Notes under the pieces: generated by a model
Seen by the model: the letters and a program-made list of their open reading frames with translations, nothing else
Told to the model about the DNA's origin: nothing
The model's database searches: none
Part shown: positions 30,420-43,024 of the stretch, in pieces
Layout of the letters: each line of letters begins with the position of its first letter
Position numbering within the stretch: the stretch's first letter is position 1
Origin: Amphibalanus amphitrite
Lineage: Eukaryota; Arthropoda; Thecostraca; Balanomorpha; Balanidae
Length of the DNA: 64,000 nt
Assembly: GCF_019059575.1 (NCBI RefSeq)
Contig: NW_024883410.1
Coordinates: 23,736-87,735, forward strand
Reading direction: 5' to 3'
Made by a program: the position numbers and the translations under genes

Positions 30420-33082
30420 TGATAACACTGATAACATACACACTGCAACTCCAATGGCCAATGGCCATCTTTTACTGCGCCGACATATAGGTATGAACGG
30501 GCAATTGGGTCGTGGACGATGATATTGAACTGAAAATGTGCACTGTGTAGCCTGCAGTAACGGGTCGCCAGATCGGGACAGGTCAGATGCTGGCAACGAC
30601 AGCTCCAGTGCTGAGCAAAAGGGCCAGAGTAAGACAACTCGGTTGCGGGAGAAATGGAAGCCCAAGTTGCGATTATATTATAGTTTCACATCGTTTCGAT
30701 ATTCTGAAGTAAATGTGTTTCCATGAAAAACTTATATGTATCAATATACCCGAATAAGTACTGCCCGTGCCCAATAAATGTTCATGGTTCAAAGTTCAAT
30801 CTCCTCCACTTTGGTGTCGCTCACCTCTTAAATTGCAGGTCACAAAGTCTTATTCAGGCTCATAGGGTGGGGGCTCATAGGCTCATTCAGGCTCCAAACG
30901 TATCCAGCACACCAATGACACATGGACCTTGGACCTGTCGTAACGTTAACGTTTCTACATTTGTAACCACATTCGTACTATTAAACGATAATACCTGGGC
31001 GACAAGGCTGTAATTTTCCGTTCGTCAAGACCACTTACGGGGCCAGTGAAGTAAGGGTATGATTAATTAAGTCATTCGCGGCTGTCACGCAGCTCGTAAT
31101 GGACTTTTCAGAGACAGTCATCGATCTAGACACTGAGCCCTGACTTTTGTCAAGGATTCGCTGGACATCATACCCATGGTAAATAATGATAATTGTCCAC
31201 AGAAAATGTCGCAATTGAAGTCATCAAAACTAAAAAAAGATAATTAGGAAGAGGAAAAGAACCACGTGGAGTATAGAAGCATTAACAAGATTTGTGTAGC
31301 TAGAGGGTCGATTCTATGAACACATAAGTAACTTAGAACAACTAATTCTATCCAGCCGTCCAGCACGACGGTAGAATGTTGTTTCGCTCGACCAGGCAGG
31401 GTCCTTTCTCTCCAGGGACACCTTTTGCATGATGACCAGATTCAATCATATGTAATACTAGGCATACGCCGTAACCAGTCGCCATTGTTCTGAAATCGTA
31501 ATTTCGTTGGGCATGAATACGACAATGCTTTTCCGAAGATGTCAAAATATTCCTAGCGGAAGCGCACCATTACCTAAAAGTGGGATTTTTCATGACTGAG
31601 TCAGAGCAAATGTGCATTATGACCTCGTTACCGCAGTTGTGCCAAGCTCTGAACTTTCCGAAATACCGGTATTTGGTATTCATCCTGCCAAATGTGTGTC
31701 TTCCTTCGAATTGATTTTCAAAGGGTGCAGCTTCTTGATGACGATGATGACAATTTGTGGTTTACGGCAATTGGACCGCGGAGCTGATCGAGTGATGCTT
31801 GATCGATCCGCCTACCACACCGGCCTCGCGCCCACCCAGGACCGCAGTCTGAATAGAGCGCCCGGCCACTCCAGCACAACAGAGGCACACATAACGATCT
31901 GTGTACTACGCACGCTGACCACTACCGCCGTCACAATAGGTATGGACGTCGGGACCGCGGTCAGGCGGCGGGGGGGGGGGGGGGGGCTCGGCGGCGGGAG
32001 GGGTGGAGCGGTGGAGAGGCCTCGGCGGCAGTGCAAGCGGGTGGCGGTGACATTGGCAAGCAGTAGCAGCCACTACCAACGCCGGCAATTGGCGGTCACC
32101 CAAGCCACGACAGACCCGTCGTGTCTTCCTCTTCACCATCCACAGTCCGTAAATCCCATGACCCGCTAGACCCGCTGAACTCCCCCCACCCCCCACCCAA
32201 GCCGTAATCGCCACGCCATATGTGGAAGGCTTTTGGTGTCAATACATACATACATACATACACCCATAGGCGATGATTCACCCCGTACCCATCACCCAGA
32301 GTCTGCCCACGCCCATATGACGCCACACCAACGCGCCACACCAACCGAGATTGAATGAGAGAGACTAAGCCTAACGAGCCTGCAGGATGCTGCGGGACTG
32401 TGACGAAAATAAAACGCTGACCGTGCTGACAACATAGCGCGACACTCTCGGAGGTAGGCAGCTTTGGCGAGGGAATCAAAGGGCACGGCGTGGGCTGTCG
32501 TTAGAGTAGTTTGAAAAACGTGGACTGACAGCACTGCCCACGATTACTTATGAGCACAACGTCCAAACAGCTAATTCAGCAAATATCTTATTGAAGCTAA
32601 GTTGTATCTAACAAAAGTCGGCACTCTCAAGCACTGGTGCACATTTTTATTGCTTATCATTCTGATTTATAATTACGGCTTTATCTAATTGTCATTGCAT
32701 TTTCTTTCAAATATTGCTGTCAGTCAACGCTCAATGACAATGTCAGAGACATTCTTCTCCACAATAGCAGAAGCATCCGCTCCAGCGCTCCAGGCCACAT
32801 TTCACGCGCAGATCCATACAGCGCGGTCCCCCAGCTCGTGACGGAGAACGGACGAGGGCCACGAGTCCACGACACACAAGCACACTGATGAGATGGGCGA
32901 TCAGAAGTCATCACTCCCAATTCCTCAGCCGACGGTCGTCTCCCCGGGTCTCGGGGGGGGGGGGGGGCGGACCTAGGTTCATTGCCGATGGTAATTGCTG
33001 TCCACAACGCTCACAGAAGGATGATTACAAAAGCGGGAAAGATAACAGCTACACACGGAAATGGATACTCACCACAAGGAAG
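30420..33082. other. Pelota intron 7, no further gene seen
   Basis: This stretch has only short open frames, including a 185-codon one at 31612 that crosses a poly-G run and has no domain. A CATA microsatellite lies at 32243-32262. Confidence 0.45.
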
Positions 33083-33150
33083 CCGTTTGTTTGTTTATTG
33101 GAGCGTTAGGGCGCGCCGATTACTGGGGTCATTTTGCGGCCATGACAAGG
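33083..33150 (-). mobile_element. Second fragment sharing the LINE 3' tail
   Basis: GTTTGTTTGTTTATTGGAGC followed by GTTAGGGCGCGCCGATTAC and GGTCATTTTGCGGCC matches 46982-47038, including the (GTTT)n end, which on the reverse strand is a CAAA-type tail. The similarity stops about 65 bases in. Confidence 0.65.
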
Positions 33151-35660
33151 AAGGCGAAAACAAATGGATCTATTGATACAATACGATGTAAGTCGAGAGA
33201 CGAAAAAATATGTTATGTGAACAAATGGTGTCCGAAATGTTGACATCTTATTGCGATCCTCTTCATCCCTGTTTGCGTCGTCACTGTATGGCAGTTCCGT
33301 GCAGGATCAGTAAATCCATTTGCAATTCATGAAGCAGGCACCCAAGAAAACCTAGTCTTAGGATCGAAACATGGGTACCACGCAAAGTTTCAGAGCCCGC
33401 GTCTTTCACCGCACGTGTTTTGCATGTGGCATTCACAGCCGCCTCAATGGAAAGTCCTGAGGAATATTATCATAACAAAACTGCGGTAAAGGTGAATGAA
33501 TACGATGCTATGAAGGTGGGGCATTGAGTTTAAGACCGGGCATTGAGCTTGCCGTTAGCATGCCTATTATTGATGGTTAAACTTCGCTAAGGCACTATAT
33601 CACCCAGCAAAGACGTTAGAAGCACAATGTGATATATGCTGTATAGTGTATACTGTATAGTGCACAGCACTGCAGGACGGCAATCGACCAAACTAGAAGG
33701 GTTCCATTTGTACGGCACTATATTTCAACCCCTTCACGACTGAGGGCCTTGGTGATGCATAAAGCTTACTGTTAACAACCTTACATCGTTCGCCTCGCGC
33801 CTCACTATAGGGGCATGAATGTTCCGGCATCGATGTCAGACTTTGACACATCATGAGCTTCAGCGTTTCGCGTTATTACGTTCAAGACCAGGCGCTGAAC
33901 GTTATTCCTCGAGTTAGAGCACGGCCTGTATGGTAGCGATACGACATTTACACGGTCGTATTTCACCAGTGCAGTCGAGCTTACCATCCAATCATGATGC
34001 TCGTAAAATGTGACTATAGGCCTGAACAACGTACGAGCGCTATAGTATCTCATAAATTGGGTCTCCTCAGAACTGCCGTCCAAATGGACTGACGGGACAG
34101 GAAGACAGGTAGACAGTGTCAGTTCCCGACTTCAACAGGTCCCCTGACCGACACGTAACACGCTACGCTGACCCGGTGGAACGAGTTTCAGAGCGTGTGG
34201 CATCCTTGATGCAACGATCGATGGTCAGAGCGAAGGCAAAGTCCACTCGCACGGCCAAGTGGTGATATGTTTTGTCAGACTTTGGTCGTAACTGAGACTG
34301 AGATCAGTCCTATCAATAGTGTTTACATCACCGGCCAGCTCTTCTATCACTAAGAAACATAAACTTTAAAGTAAATAAACACTGCAGGTAAAACCTGTGA
34401 CAATTACCACGGATAAATGAGAAAATAAATCAGCATTAAAAATAGATTTCGCATGTGATTTTTTATTGTAATCCGTTGGTAGCACAGCACGCATTTACTT
34501 TCGACATGAGTCTACGGTAGCTGAAAGGTAAACTGAAGTAGCGATAACTTTCGAACAAAACAAGAAACACAAAGCAATCTCGGTACACAGTATTTCAGTG
34601 AAAATTGAGCTCCACTTCACCGTAAATATATGTCTTCAAAGAACGGCTTGGGTCCCTTCAGCCACCAATGGGTTCCATTTAAGTTTGGCGTTTTGGCCAT
34701 TTCAAGTAATTCGAGAAAGGGAGAAGAAAAACAAGCCAGCGGCTGGCGACTGAGAACAGTGGCGACCAAAGTTAGCCGAGAAGATCATGTTACTTGGATA
34801 AGTTGACACTGTTAAGAGGCAGAGTTTTCGACTTCGCTGATAGCCACTGGCGCTAACTTAGGAGTTTGGGAGTCACGGCAAGTGTCGCAGTTGACTCAAC
34901 TCGACTCGACTCGACTCGACACGACAAGAATCGATTTCTTGACAGAGCGGCAGTCGGCAATCGGGATAGGACTTTAAATGCACGCGATTTAGGACGCAGC
35001 TCGAGCTGCAATACAGAAGCGGGAAGCCGAAAGGTGGCATTAAAAGGATAATATTATAGGATAGAGACTAGAGCAAAACCAATTTTCATAAAAAACACAC
35101 CCAATTATGGAAAAATTATGGACGAAGTACCAATTCAGACTTTGATTTGACATAAATCCAAATCCCCAGATGGTTAACATTTGTGTCAATATACGATGAG
35201 TTAGATTCACCATCAAATACAACGGCTAGGGCGTTGGTGCCCCGCAGCTACATAATAACCCTACAATCACCAGCAGTAATGCATAGCTAACATAGCTAAA
35301 CATATTTAGACAGAGATGGTGCTCGGGGATGGAAAAATAGCCCTGTTGGCTAACATTTCACTGGGCCGTTCCATCATATGTCAAGAATGAAGCTTTACTC
35401 TGAATAACAGTGTGCGGACTAATCTTTAAATGTCACTTAGATCAAGCAGTAATGAATACATTCATCTTCCGCCGACGCTGATAAGTTTGGGCCGGAACTC
35501 AAATAAAACATTCAGGCTGGATAAATTGCTACTCCTACTGGCCCAGGAACCACGGAAAGTCGGGGCGGTTTAACGCTACCACCGGAAGTGAGCTGTTTAG
35601 TTTCAGCTACCATAGCGTAATGCTATCAGTAGACTGACGGAAACAGCAGAAGAAGAAAAC
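33151..35660. other. Pelota intron 7 continued, nothing recognised
   Basis: Only a small GACTC run at 34896-34920 stands out. No exon or mobile-element ends were recognised. Confidence 0.4.
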
Positions 35661-35664
35661 ATAA

Positions 35665-36823
35665 CCCTCGCCCCGCTGGGGGGGGGGGGAGGCACTTTCC
35701 CCCTGTGGTTTTTCCTGAATAGTAAGAAAACGGCGGCGCTGCGCGCCGCCAAATTTTCATTACCTTACCGGGCATCAATTTGACACCTCCACACACAATT
35801 TCAAGTCTTAGGTCACCTTAGGTCAGGAGTTATTGAGGTCAAACTGAGGTCATGTTCGAGCAAAAATGAGCAAAAAACATGAAATCTTGAAACGCTCACC
35901 AAAGCTACAGTTACTTAGCAATTTCAACGTTCTTTATATGGTCATGTAGAAGAAAGACGGCGCTACAAAACAGCTATCTCGGATTTTCAAATTTTTTTGG
36001 ATTTTGACCCCTGAAAATTCAAAATATTGATTTTTTTAGAAAAAAAACGCAAACAAATCCCAAAAGTTTTTTGAATTTCGTAAAAACCGGAACATATGTG
36101 ATAGTCCCTGCGCTCTTCTATCCACATACCAATTTTAGATCGATACCTCTTTTTTTTGGCCAAGTTATAGCGAAAAAAAAAAAACTGTTCAAAATTGGTG
36201 ACGTCAAATTTTTGAACTCAATTTTTGGCAATTCTAGAGCACGTAGCGCAAAACAAAGACCACCATTGAACTCCCCGTGAAGAGCTGCATCGAATCGATA
36301 GCCATTTTATGCAAAAATATCAGCTTTGAAATTTGACCTCATTTGACCTGACCTTGACCTTCACCAGAACATAATCTAAACTGACCCCAAAAACTACCTG
36401 ACCCACATAATCGCATTTGACATAAAATGGACCATAAAACATGTATCACATGATATTTTCATATTGTGACCCTCAGTGACCTGACCTGTGACCTGACCTG
36501 GTATCAGTGACCTAAAACAGCAAAATATGTGTTTGACGAACAATGCCCCATCGATGATTTTCAATGAAATGCATTTTACTCGATTTTACAACGCATTTCT
36601 TGAAATGCCTGTAAACGGTGAAAATTCGACATTTGACCTGACCTGTGACGCCATCGGTTTGACCTAGGTCAATGAAATTGGGTCACAAGGTAGTTCCCTG
36701 TTGGCGCTATCCAACGCTGTTGGCCGCTTGTCGCTATGTTGCGTGGTTCTCGAGATCTTAGGGGGGGGGGCAAATTGCCCCCCAGCAGGGCGCGTTGCTC
36801 GGCAGACCCCAACGGGGCACGGG
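35665..36823 (-). mobile_element. TTAA-family element A, second copy, flanked by ATAA
   Basis: The ends CCCTCGCCCCGCTGGG and CCCCAACGGGGCACGGG, and the whole interior order, match 15414-16614 in reverse orientation (for example GATTTTCAATGAAATGC at 36556 against its complement at 15670). The flanks are ATAA on both sides (35661-35664 and 36824-36827) rather than TTAA. It lies in Pelota intron 7, with its right end about 150 bases from exon 7. Confidence 0.85.
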
Positions 36824-36973
36824 ATAATAGAAAGACTAACACAGACAGACAGGCCAGGTTACAAACGAACGAAGCAGTTAAGACGGACAGACACGGACAA
36901 ACGATCCCCTCACACAAGGACAGACAGACAGCACACGCCCGAGCCGGCAGTCCCATCTCGCCGCCGCACCCAC

Positions 36974-37166
36974 CTGAACAGTTTGTCGGAGCAGAGCAGC
37001 GTCTCGATGGCCTGCGCCTCGTTAGCCATTTGTACGTGCTTGTAGCCGTAGTAGGCCTTGGCCGGGTCGTCCTGAAGCGTGCGGTAGAACTGCTCCAGAG
37101 CCTTCACCTCGCCGGCTGCCTTAGTGTCGGAGAGCCGCGCGGTGACGGCCGGGTCCTGGAGCACCT
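36974..37166 (-). CDS. pelo: Pelota, exon 7
   Basis: The acceptor CCTGTCCACAG lies above 37166 and the donor TTCAG|GTGGGT below 36974. The 193 bases encode about residues 255-318: Asp-Pro-Ala-Val, Asp-Thr-Lys-Ala-Ala-Gly-Glu-Val-Lys-Ala-Leu, Tyr-Gly-Tyr-Lys-His-Val, and Ala-Asn-Glu-Ala-Gln-Ala-Ile-Glu-Thr-Leu-Leu. These are highly typical of the Pelota C-terminal domain. The exon head is duplicated at 37226-37277. Confidence 0.95.
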
Positions 37167-37174
37167 CTGTGGAC

Positions 37175-37345
37175 AGGTAAGGTCGGGTCAGGTCCGGTCA
37201 GGTACGGTCCGGTCCGGTCAGGTCAGCTGCCTTAGTGTCGGAGAGCCGCGCGGTGACGGCCGGGTCCTGTAGCACCTCTGGGGGCGGGGCAGGTCAGGTC
37301 CGGTCAGGTCAGGTCAGGTCCGGTCCGGTCCGGTCAGGTCAGTTC
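37175..37345. repeat. GGTCAGGTCCGGTC minisatellite around the exon copy
   Basis: Short units of GGTCAGGTC and CGGTCCGGTC fill the intron on both sides of the duplicated exon head. They resemble the AGGTCA-rich runs of the TTAA elements. Confidence 0.7.
37226..37280 (-). repeat. Near-perfect upstream copy of Pelota exon 7 head
   Basis: Bases 37226-37277 repeat exon positions 37115-37166 with a single change, and the following CTG gives a CAG acceptor on the gene strand behind a C-rich tract. The offset is 111 bases. Reading on from the copy in the Pelota frame, the frame meets TGA within the following GGTCAGGTC-type spacer, so use of this acceptor without further splicing would truncate the protein. 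Very high identity implies a recent event. Confidence 0.88.
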
Positions 37346-40300
37346 GCGATCACATAACCGCTTTACAGCGCTAGCCACCTTCAGTCAATACTCATTGTCG
37401 GCCTTCAGTTACGATACGCCAGGGAACCTACCACCACCTGCCAAACACCAAGCGCCTACCGTCTGACAAACAAGTACGGGGTGTCATCGGTGTCCAATTA
37501 CCGTTACCGGGCCGATGGCGAGGCACATACGCTGCAAAAAACACCGCACACGGCCGCCGGTCCCGCCCGTCAACAAGTGACTGCCCAGTGGCCAGAGAGG
37601 CAGAAGTCTGCCCACGCCTGCTAGAGGACTGAACGTGGCTGTGGCACAGTCAACATACCAGGGACGCGCGACCATCGAAAACTTGACAACGCATCAGGCG
37701 ACGATGCATGTTTTTGCAACATCGTAAAACTCGGAAGTGTTTAGCCTACACTACGCTGCTGTAGACCTATCATGTTCTCCCCTGTAATTAGGTATTAAAT
37801 TGACGCTGCTGTATTGCAGATTAAGCGCAAATGCCATTGGCCACACAATTTCAAATTGAATGGTGGTTCACCAGAAAATGCATTGCGTTTCGGTAAGCCA
37901 CGGTAACGCCTTGGACGATGTATTTGAACGGAATTCTATGCAAACATAAACAACTTTCCTTATCAAAATTAATAACGCAGTAAAAAAATAACTTCCTTCA
38001 ATGAGCGTCAAAAGCAGCTCGTTAAACTACAGGATGATTCTGTATTCATTAGCAACAGATGGAAATGTTGCCACATCATTTTGCACCATCATTTCATTGG
38101 CCACTAAAGCAGTTTGCAATTTGTTTAACAATGCGTTGTTGCACTACGCTGCTCATCTATTATAGACATTTGCCTGCTTTTGCATAGGTATAACGAAGCT
38201 TTACATTTCATAGAGCTCACAAACACGATCTTCATATCTCAATTTTTCGAAAATATAATCCAGATTTTGGGCAAACTTCTTGGAACTTTCAGGCTGAACT
38301 TGTTTTTTTACGATTAGGTACTATTTCCATCCTACAATATTATGAAGCTCGCTCAGTGCTGATAAAATGCATGAAAAAGAACAAAAAAGAGCGCCGAAGG
38401 CCAAATAGGCTACGGGGTCGGCATGTAAAAAAAAAAACATTTACACGTCTCTGGCGCTGAAAGACAAGCACACAAAGCGTCACAAGCTCTAAAAGGCTGG
38501 GATGAAATGACTCCCCATTGAGGCGGACGTGACGACGTTCGTCTCAGCTGCGCCAAAAGAGGCCACTTGGTGCGGCGTGTCGCCAGCCGGCGACTCCCAC
38601 GTGTCCAGTGGCGTCAGAGCCGGCGCCCACTTAGCCGACTGAATGGGTCAGGCCGGCAGGGGCGCGGCCCATACGGCGCCGGGCGGGGGACGGACCACGC
38701 GGAATGAGTAGGCTAGGTATCCGGCGACCCAGGGAACAGGGCAGAGCACGCTCAAAGAAAATTTCACACAGACGTGAGGGACTTCGGCGAGTGGACTTCG
38801 GTGGTTAGGCTTCAGGGTGTTGTGAGTATTGCTAATGGGTCATCGGCAAACTGTACACCACATTGCATGATGTTGTATTACATAATGACAGACAGCGAGC
38901 AACAGCTCAATTTGCTGTAGTCGAAAAGATAAGTATATGAGGCGCAATGGGCATTGGACGCATGTATTTACCCGAGTGACCTATAATCATCCGCTATGGG
39001 CCAATGTCCATAGCCGGCTGTCATCATGAGCCTTGCATATAATATAATATATAATATAATATATATATATATTATATATATTATATGCAAGGCTATATAT
39101 ATTATAGCCTTGCATATAATATAATATATATATAATATAGCATCACACAACAACATCGCTAGTAGAAGTGAAACAGTGGTGAGGCGATAATGCCAGCAAT
39201 TACTGGTAAACGTGTGCTACACTAGGGGGGCTGCCAGCCAATATTGGTCCCCAGTGAGCGCCAAATAATGATGTCCGGACCAACCCATACCACACGCCAT
39301 TGAGGCTAGTCATATTGATGTAGCCATTATTTAGTACCATATCAGGCTTTCTGACATACAGCACTAAAGTATGCCACTAAAAAAGCTGCAAGATCATTCT
39401 AAACAGCGAAGTCCACCAGATCGGGACAATAATAACTGAAGGTTTGTGTTCAATAGTTAAAAACACTCTTCGCTAAAATTGCGTTTTTCTTTAAAAAAAA
39501 AAACAAAGCTGTCAGAATTGTGTTTTCTATGGGGGGAAAATAACAAATCTGAGTTCCCGGAAATCTTGCATCAGCGTATCTGCAAACTTTGGAGAATCAA
39601 AATATGAAGTGGAGCATTTTACTCTAACAATACAGGGAATACCAGGATGACGCAAACGTAAAGTTTCACTCGGCTCCGCTATCACATTAGCATAGCATTA
39701 AAATAATTACGGTACAGCCCTGGCTTTGAGACCACCCTGGTACGCAGATCAGAGACTGTTCTAAACGAAAAACAGACGACAGTGCTCACCACCTCGTCGC
39801 AATATCACAATTCTATCTCTTGGACGTTTGTATAACTTCAGCTGGTTCTTATGCAGATATTTTTACTCATTAAATCGTTTAGTAACAGTCCCGGCATGAG
39901 TATTAGGCGTGGCGTGGTGAAACTTAACACAACAAATCACGAACATCTTCAGCTACAGATTATCAATTAAACTTAACTTAAAGGCAGAAGCGAGGGAAGA
40001 GAGCAGAGATCGTCACGGCACCCACCCTCTCAAAGCCATCTACGCCAACACTATACACCACCAGTCCTCCCCTTTCTATACATGTACAAACTCCGGCGTT
40101 ACGATCGGTTAATTTTCAACTTCGCTCAACTCAAACCGCACTGTCAGTTTAGTGAGTCTGTCTTCACACAGTGCCGGACGTTTCCCGGTACAGACAATTC
40201 AACGGTGAAGACGGGAATTAATCACGCCATGATGTCAGATAGACCCCGAAATCGCTGTGCAGCGTCTTATTAATGAATATAACACATAATGAAGTGGATC

Positions 40301-40710
40301 ACCCTAGCAATCCGCAAAAGTCCTCAGAAAATACACGGCGAGGATGAATAAGTAACACCACTACCGCATGAGTACAAAGCTGTAACTCCTTTTTAATTCA
40401 CTCCCGACACGGTATAGACCGCGCGATAAGACTGCGAAATGCATGGGTCAGAATGTTTGCCATGCATTAGGCCGTTTCAGTGACGACGTCGTCCATTAGG
40501 AGCCACCTCATGATGGAACCTGTTAGATCCCATATCATACAGCTCGTCGGAATGTGACTACCAGATATTGCAATTTGAAAGGATTCTGAATCTAACCAAA
40601 AGAGAAAAAATGGAAAGACGGTAAGCCGTATGTTTGAGCAATCGTTTCAGATGTGACTGGCATTGGCGTGTTAGCAATGCTATGTCTGTACAGCGCTATT
40701 AAAAAAAAAT
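37346..40710. other. Pelota intron 6, mostly unrecognised
   Basis: This is AT-leaning sequence with a GC-richer patch at 38540-38700 and an AT palindrome at 39026-39140. No exon was supported. Confidence 0.4.
39026..39140. repeat. AT-rich palindromic repeat
   Basis: TAATATAATATA-type runs are bounded by AGCCTTGCATATAAT copies and an inverted TGCAAGGCT (39087), so the run can extrude as a cruciform. Three copies of the CCTTGCATATAAT edge are visible. Confidence 0.7.
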
Positions 40711-40721
40711 CCGGTCAATAG

Positions 40722-41275
40722 CAGGGTTGTGCTCGACTCAAAAAAATTTGCCGACTCGACTCATCATTCAACTTCAGAATGACCTGACTCAACTCTGACT
40801 CAAACAAGGAGCTGATTTTTTTTCCCTTGACTCGACTCATGACTCAAGCGGCTCAATGAAAATATGAGGTGACTCAAACTTGACTCAAATTTTTTGTTGA
40901 GTCAAATGTGTTGACTCAAAATTGACTCAGATAAAAAAGTTGTTGAGCGGGGGGGGGGGGGGGTGAAAAAATCTGGCAGCAGGGCCAGGCCTAAGTTATT
41001 AAGCGGGGGGAGGATGAAAAACTTATGCTATATATTGTTTCTAGAAAGCTGAGTCAGCTGACTCATGTTCCTAAATGCTTTTGACTCAACTCAATGTCAA
41101 AAGTTATTTTACTGACTCAACTCTGACTCAACTCAACACCTTAATGTTTTTGTCCGACTCAACTCTGACTCAACTCAACAGCTCAACATTTTATCCGACT
41201 TGACTCAAATCTGACTCATTTGAGTCAGAGTTGAGTCAAATTTCTGACTCGACTCATGAGTCAAGCACAACCCTG
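40722..41275. mobile_element. hAT-type MITE filled with TGACTCA words
   Basis: The ends CAGGGTTGTGCTCGACTC and GAGTCAAGCACAACCCTG are inverted repeats with the exact 8-bp flank GTCAATAG on both sides (40714-40721, 41276-41283). CAGGG ends with an 8-bp duplication indicate hAT. The 554-bp interior is largely GACTCAA, CTGACTCAACTC and their complements, with a poly-G run at 40949. Confidence 0.88.
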
Positions 41276-41283
41276 GTCAATAG

Positions 41284-41959
41284 CATAAAACTGCAAAGCA
41301 ATGACATTCTATACAACATATATGCAGAAATATTACCAAAGAGTGCAAAACTAGGGTGACCCGCGTGCTCCGCAACGCGAAAGGGGTATTTTCTATTGAC
41401 GGGTGTTTGGTTGTTCTTGTGTCGGTTGGGTTACCTATCCATTTCGGTCGATTGCTTTTTGACGGCTAAACGTTTTGGTTTGGGAAAAATATCCACCGCA
41501 TCGAGGTGCCCGTGTCTGATTAGCATGCTTTCCACTTCAGAATCTGTCAAATGTGCTTTATAATTTAGGCGCGTAGTTTTATGACAAATTAAAGGCGTAG
41601 ATAATTTTCACTAAAAATCGTTTTGCAGAGGTTTGAAACATTTATATTTTTAAGAATACTGTTGCTTGTCATGCAAACGTGATGATTGGATCTTGGAGAG
41701 AATTGAATGCTCTTTCCAATGATAGCATTTTCAATTGTCAAACGTATCAGGTAAAGCAGCAAAATCCGTGTAATTATTTAGTGGCACATTTTGGACAAAT
41801 ACCACTTAATTCAGCGATTTTTTCCACATTGTTTTTGATCAATAAGCTTTTCACAATTTTTCCATGAGAGACGGTACATTTCTATTGCTAATAGGCGCTG
41901 TTTCAACTCATTCCGTCTGACGATCACCTGAACTTAATATAAATTCCAAAATCCGTCCA
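41284..41959. other. Pelota intron 6, nothing recognised
   Basis: No exon, RNA gene or repeat could be supported. Confidence 0.4.
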
Positions 41960-42714
41960 AAACGTCCATTTTTCAAAACAAAGTGTCCTCCCCGGTGCAC
42001 GTGGCGCGTGCCAACCCCTGCACCGCACACCATTCGATAGCCCGTTCGATTCTCTACATGATGCTGTTTTCCCCGTACCGGTCGGGCCCACGGTTACCGA
42101 GATATTGCACCGGGACCGGACCCGTGTCGGGCAAATTTGGCTGTTTTCGCCCGTTTTTGCCAGCCGATTAATACATGTAAAGTCTATGACGCGAATTTGC
42201 ACTTTTTGGGCACGCGCCACGCGCTCGCTTCGCTATCGATCCGATCGAGCTGAGACCCATCAAAGGCACGTTGTCCATCCTTGTTCTATGAGTTGCGCAA
42301 ACTTCAGCGCGGTAGGTGCAACGGTGTGACCTGTAACCCGCGCTACGTAGCACCATGTCGCGACCTTCGTAATAGACAGAAACTACGTCACCACAAATAG
42401 TAATATAGACAAGCGGCTGCGCCACTTGCTTTGCTGCGTGGTAGGAAAAATTGCGGCACCAGCCAATTTGCTTTCGAATGGTGTTTGATTCATGTCGATG
42501 TGTCGTCTAGAAGCATAGATATGAACGGAAATGTGAAGAGAATTTAAAAAAGAACTGTTCTGAGGGCGTTGTTGGATGAAATTTGGGTGATACGGGGTCA
42601 AGACGGGTCAAAGGGGTCAGCCCCGGTCACTTTGGGTCAGGCCAGGTCACATAGGTCACCTCTCGTCCGCTGGGATCAGCCCGGGCCACTATTCTGCTTT
42701 TGTCTCCACCGACC

Positions 42715-43024
42715 ACCACTACCCCTACCCCTACCACTACCCCTACCCTACCACTACCCCTACCACTACCCCTACCACTACCACTACCCCTACCACTACC
42801 CCTACCACTACCCCTACCACTACATCTACCCCTACCACTACCACTACTGCTACCCCTACCACTACCCCTACTACTACCCCTACCACTACCCCTACTACTA
42901 CCCCTACTACTACCCCTACCACTACTACTACCCCTACCACTACCCCTACTACTACTCCTACCACTACCCCTACCCCTACCCTACCCCTACCACTACCCCT
43001 ACTACTACCCCTACCCCTACCAAC
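42715..43024. repeat. CCACTACCCCTA microsatellite, first array
   Basis: Irregular alternation of CCCTAC and CACTAC hexamers gives long spurious frames of Tyr-Pro/His or Leu-Pro repeats. It is the core of the second tandem unit. Confidence 0.95.

Noticed and set aside
31612..32169. 185-codon open frame
   Set aside because: It crosses a 17-base poly-G run, has no domain, no splice context and lies inside a Pelota intron on the other strand.
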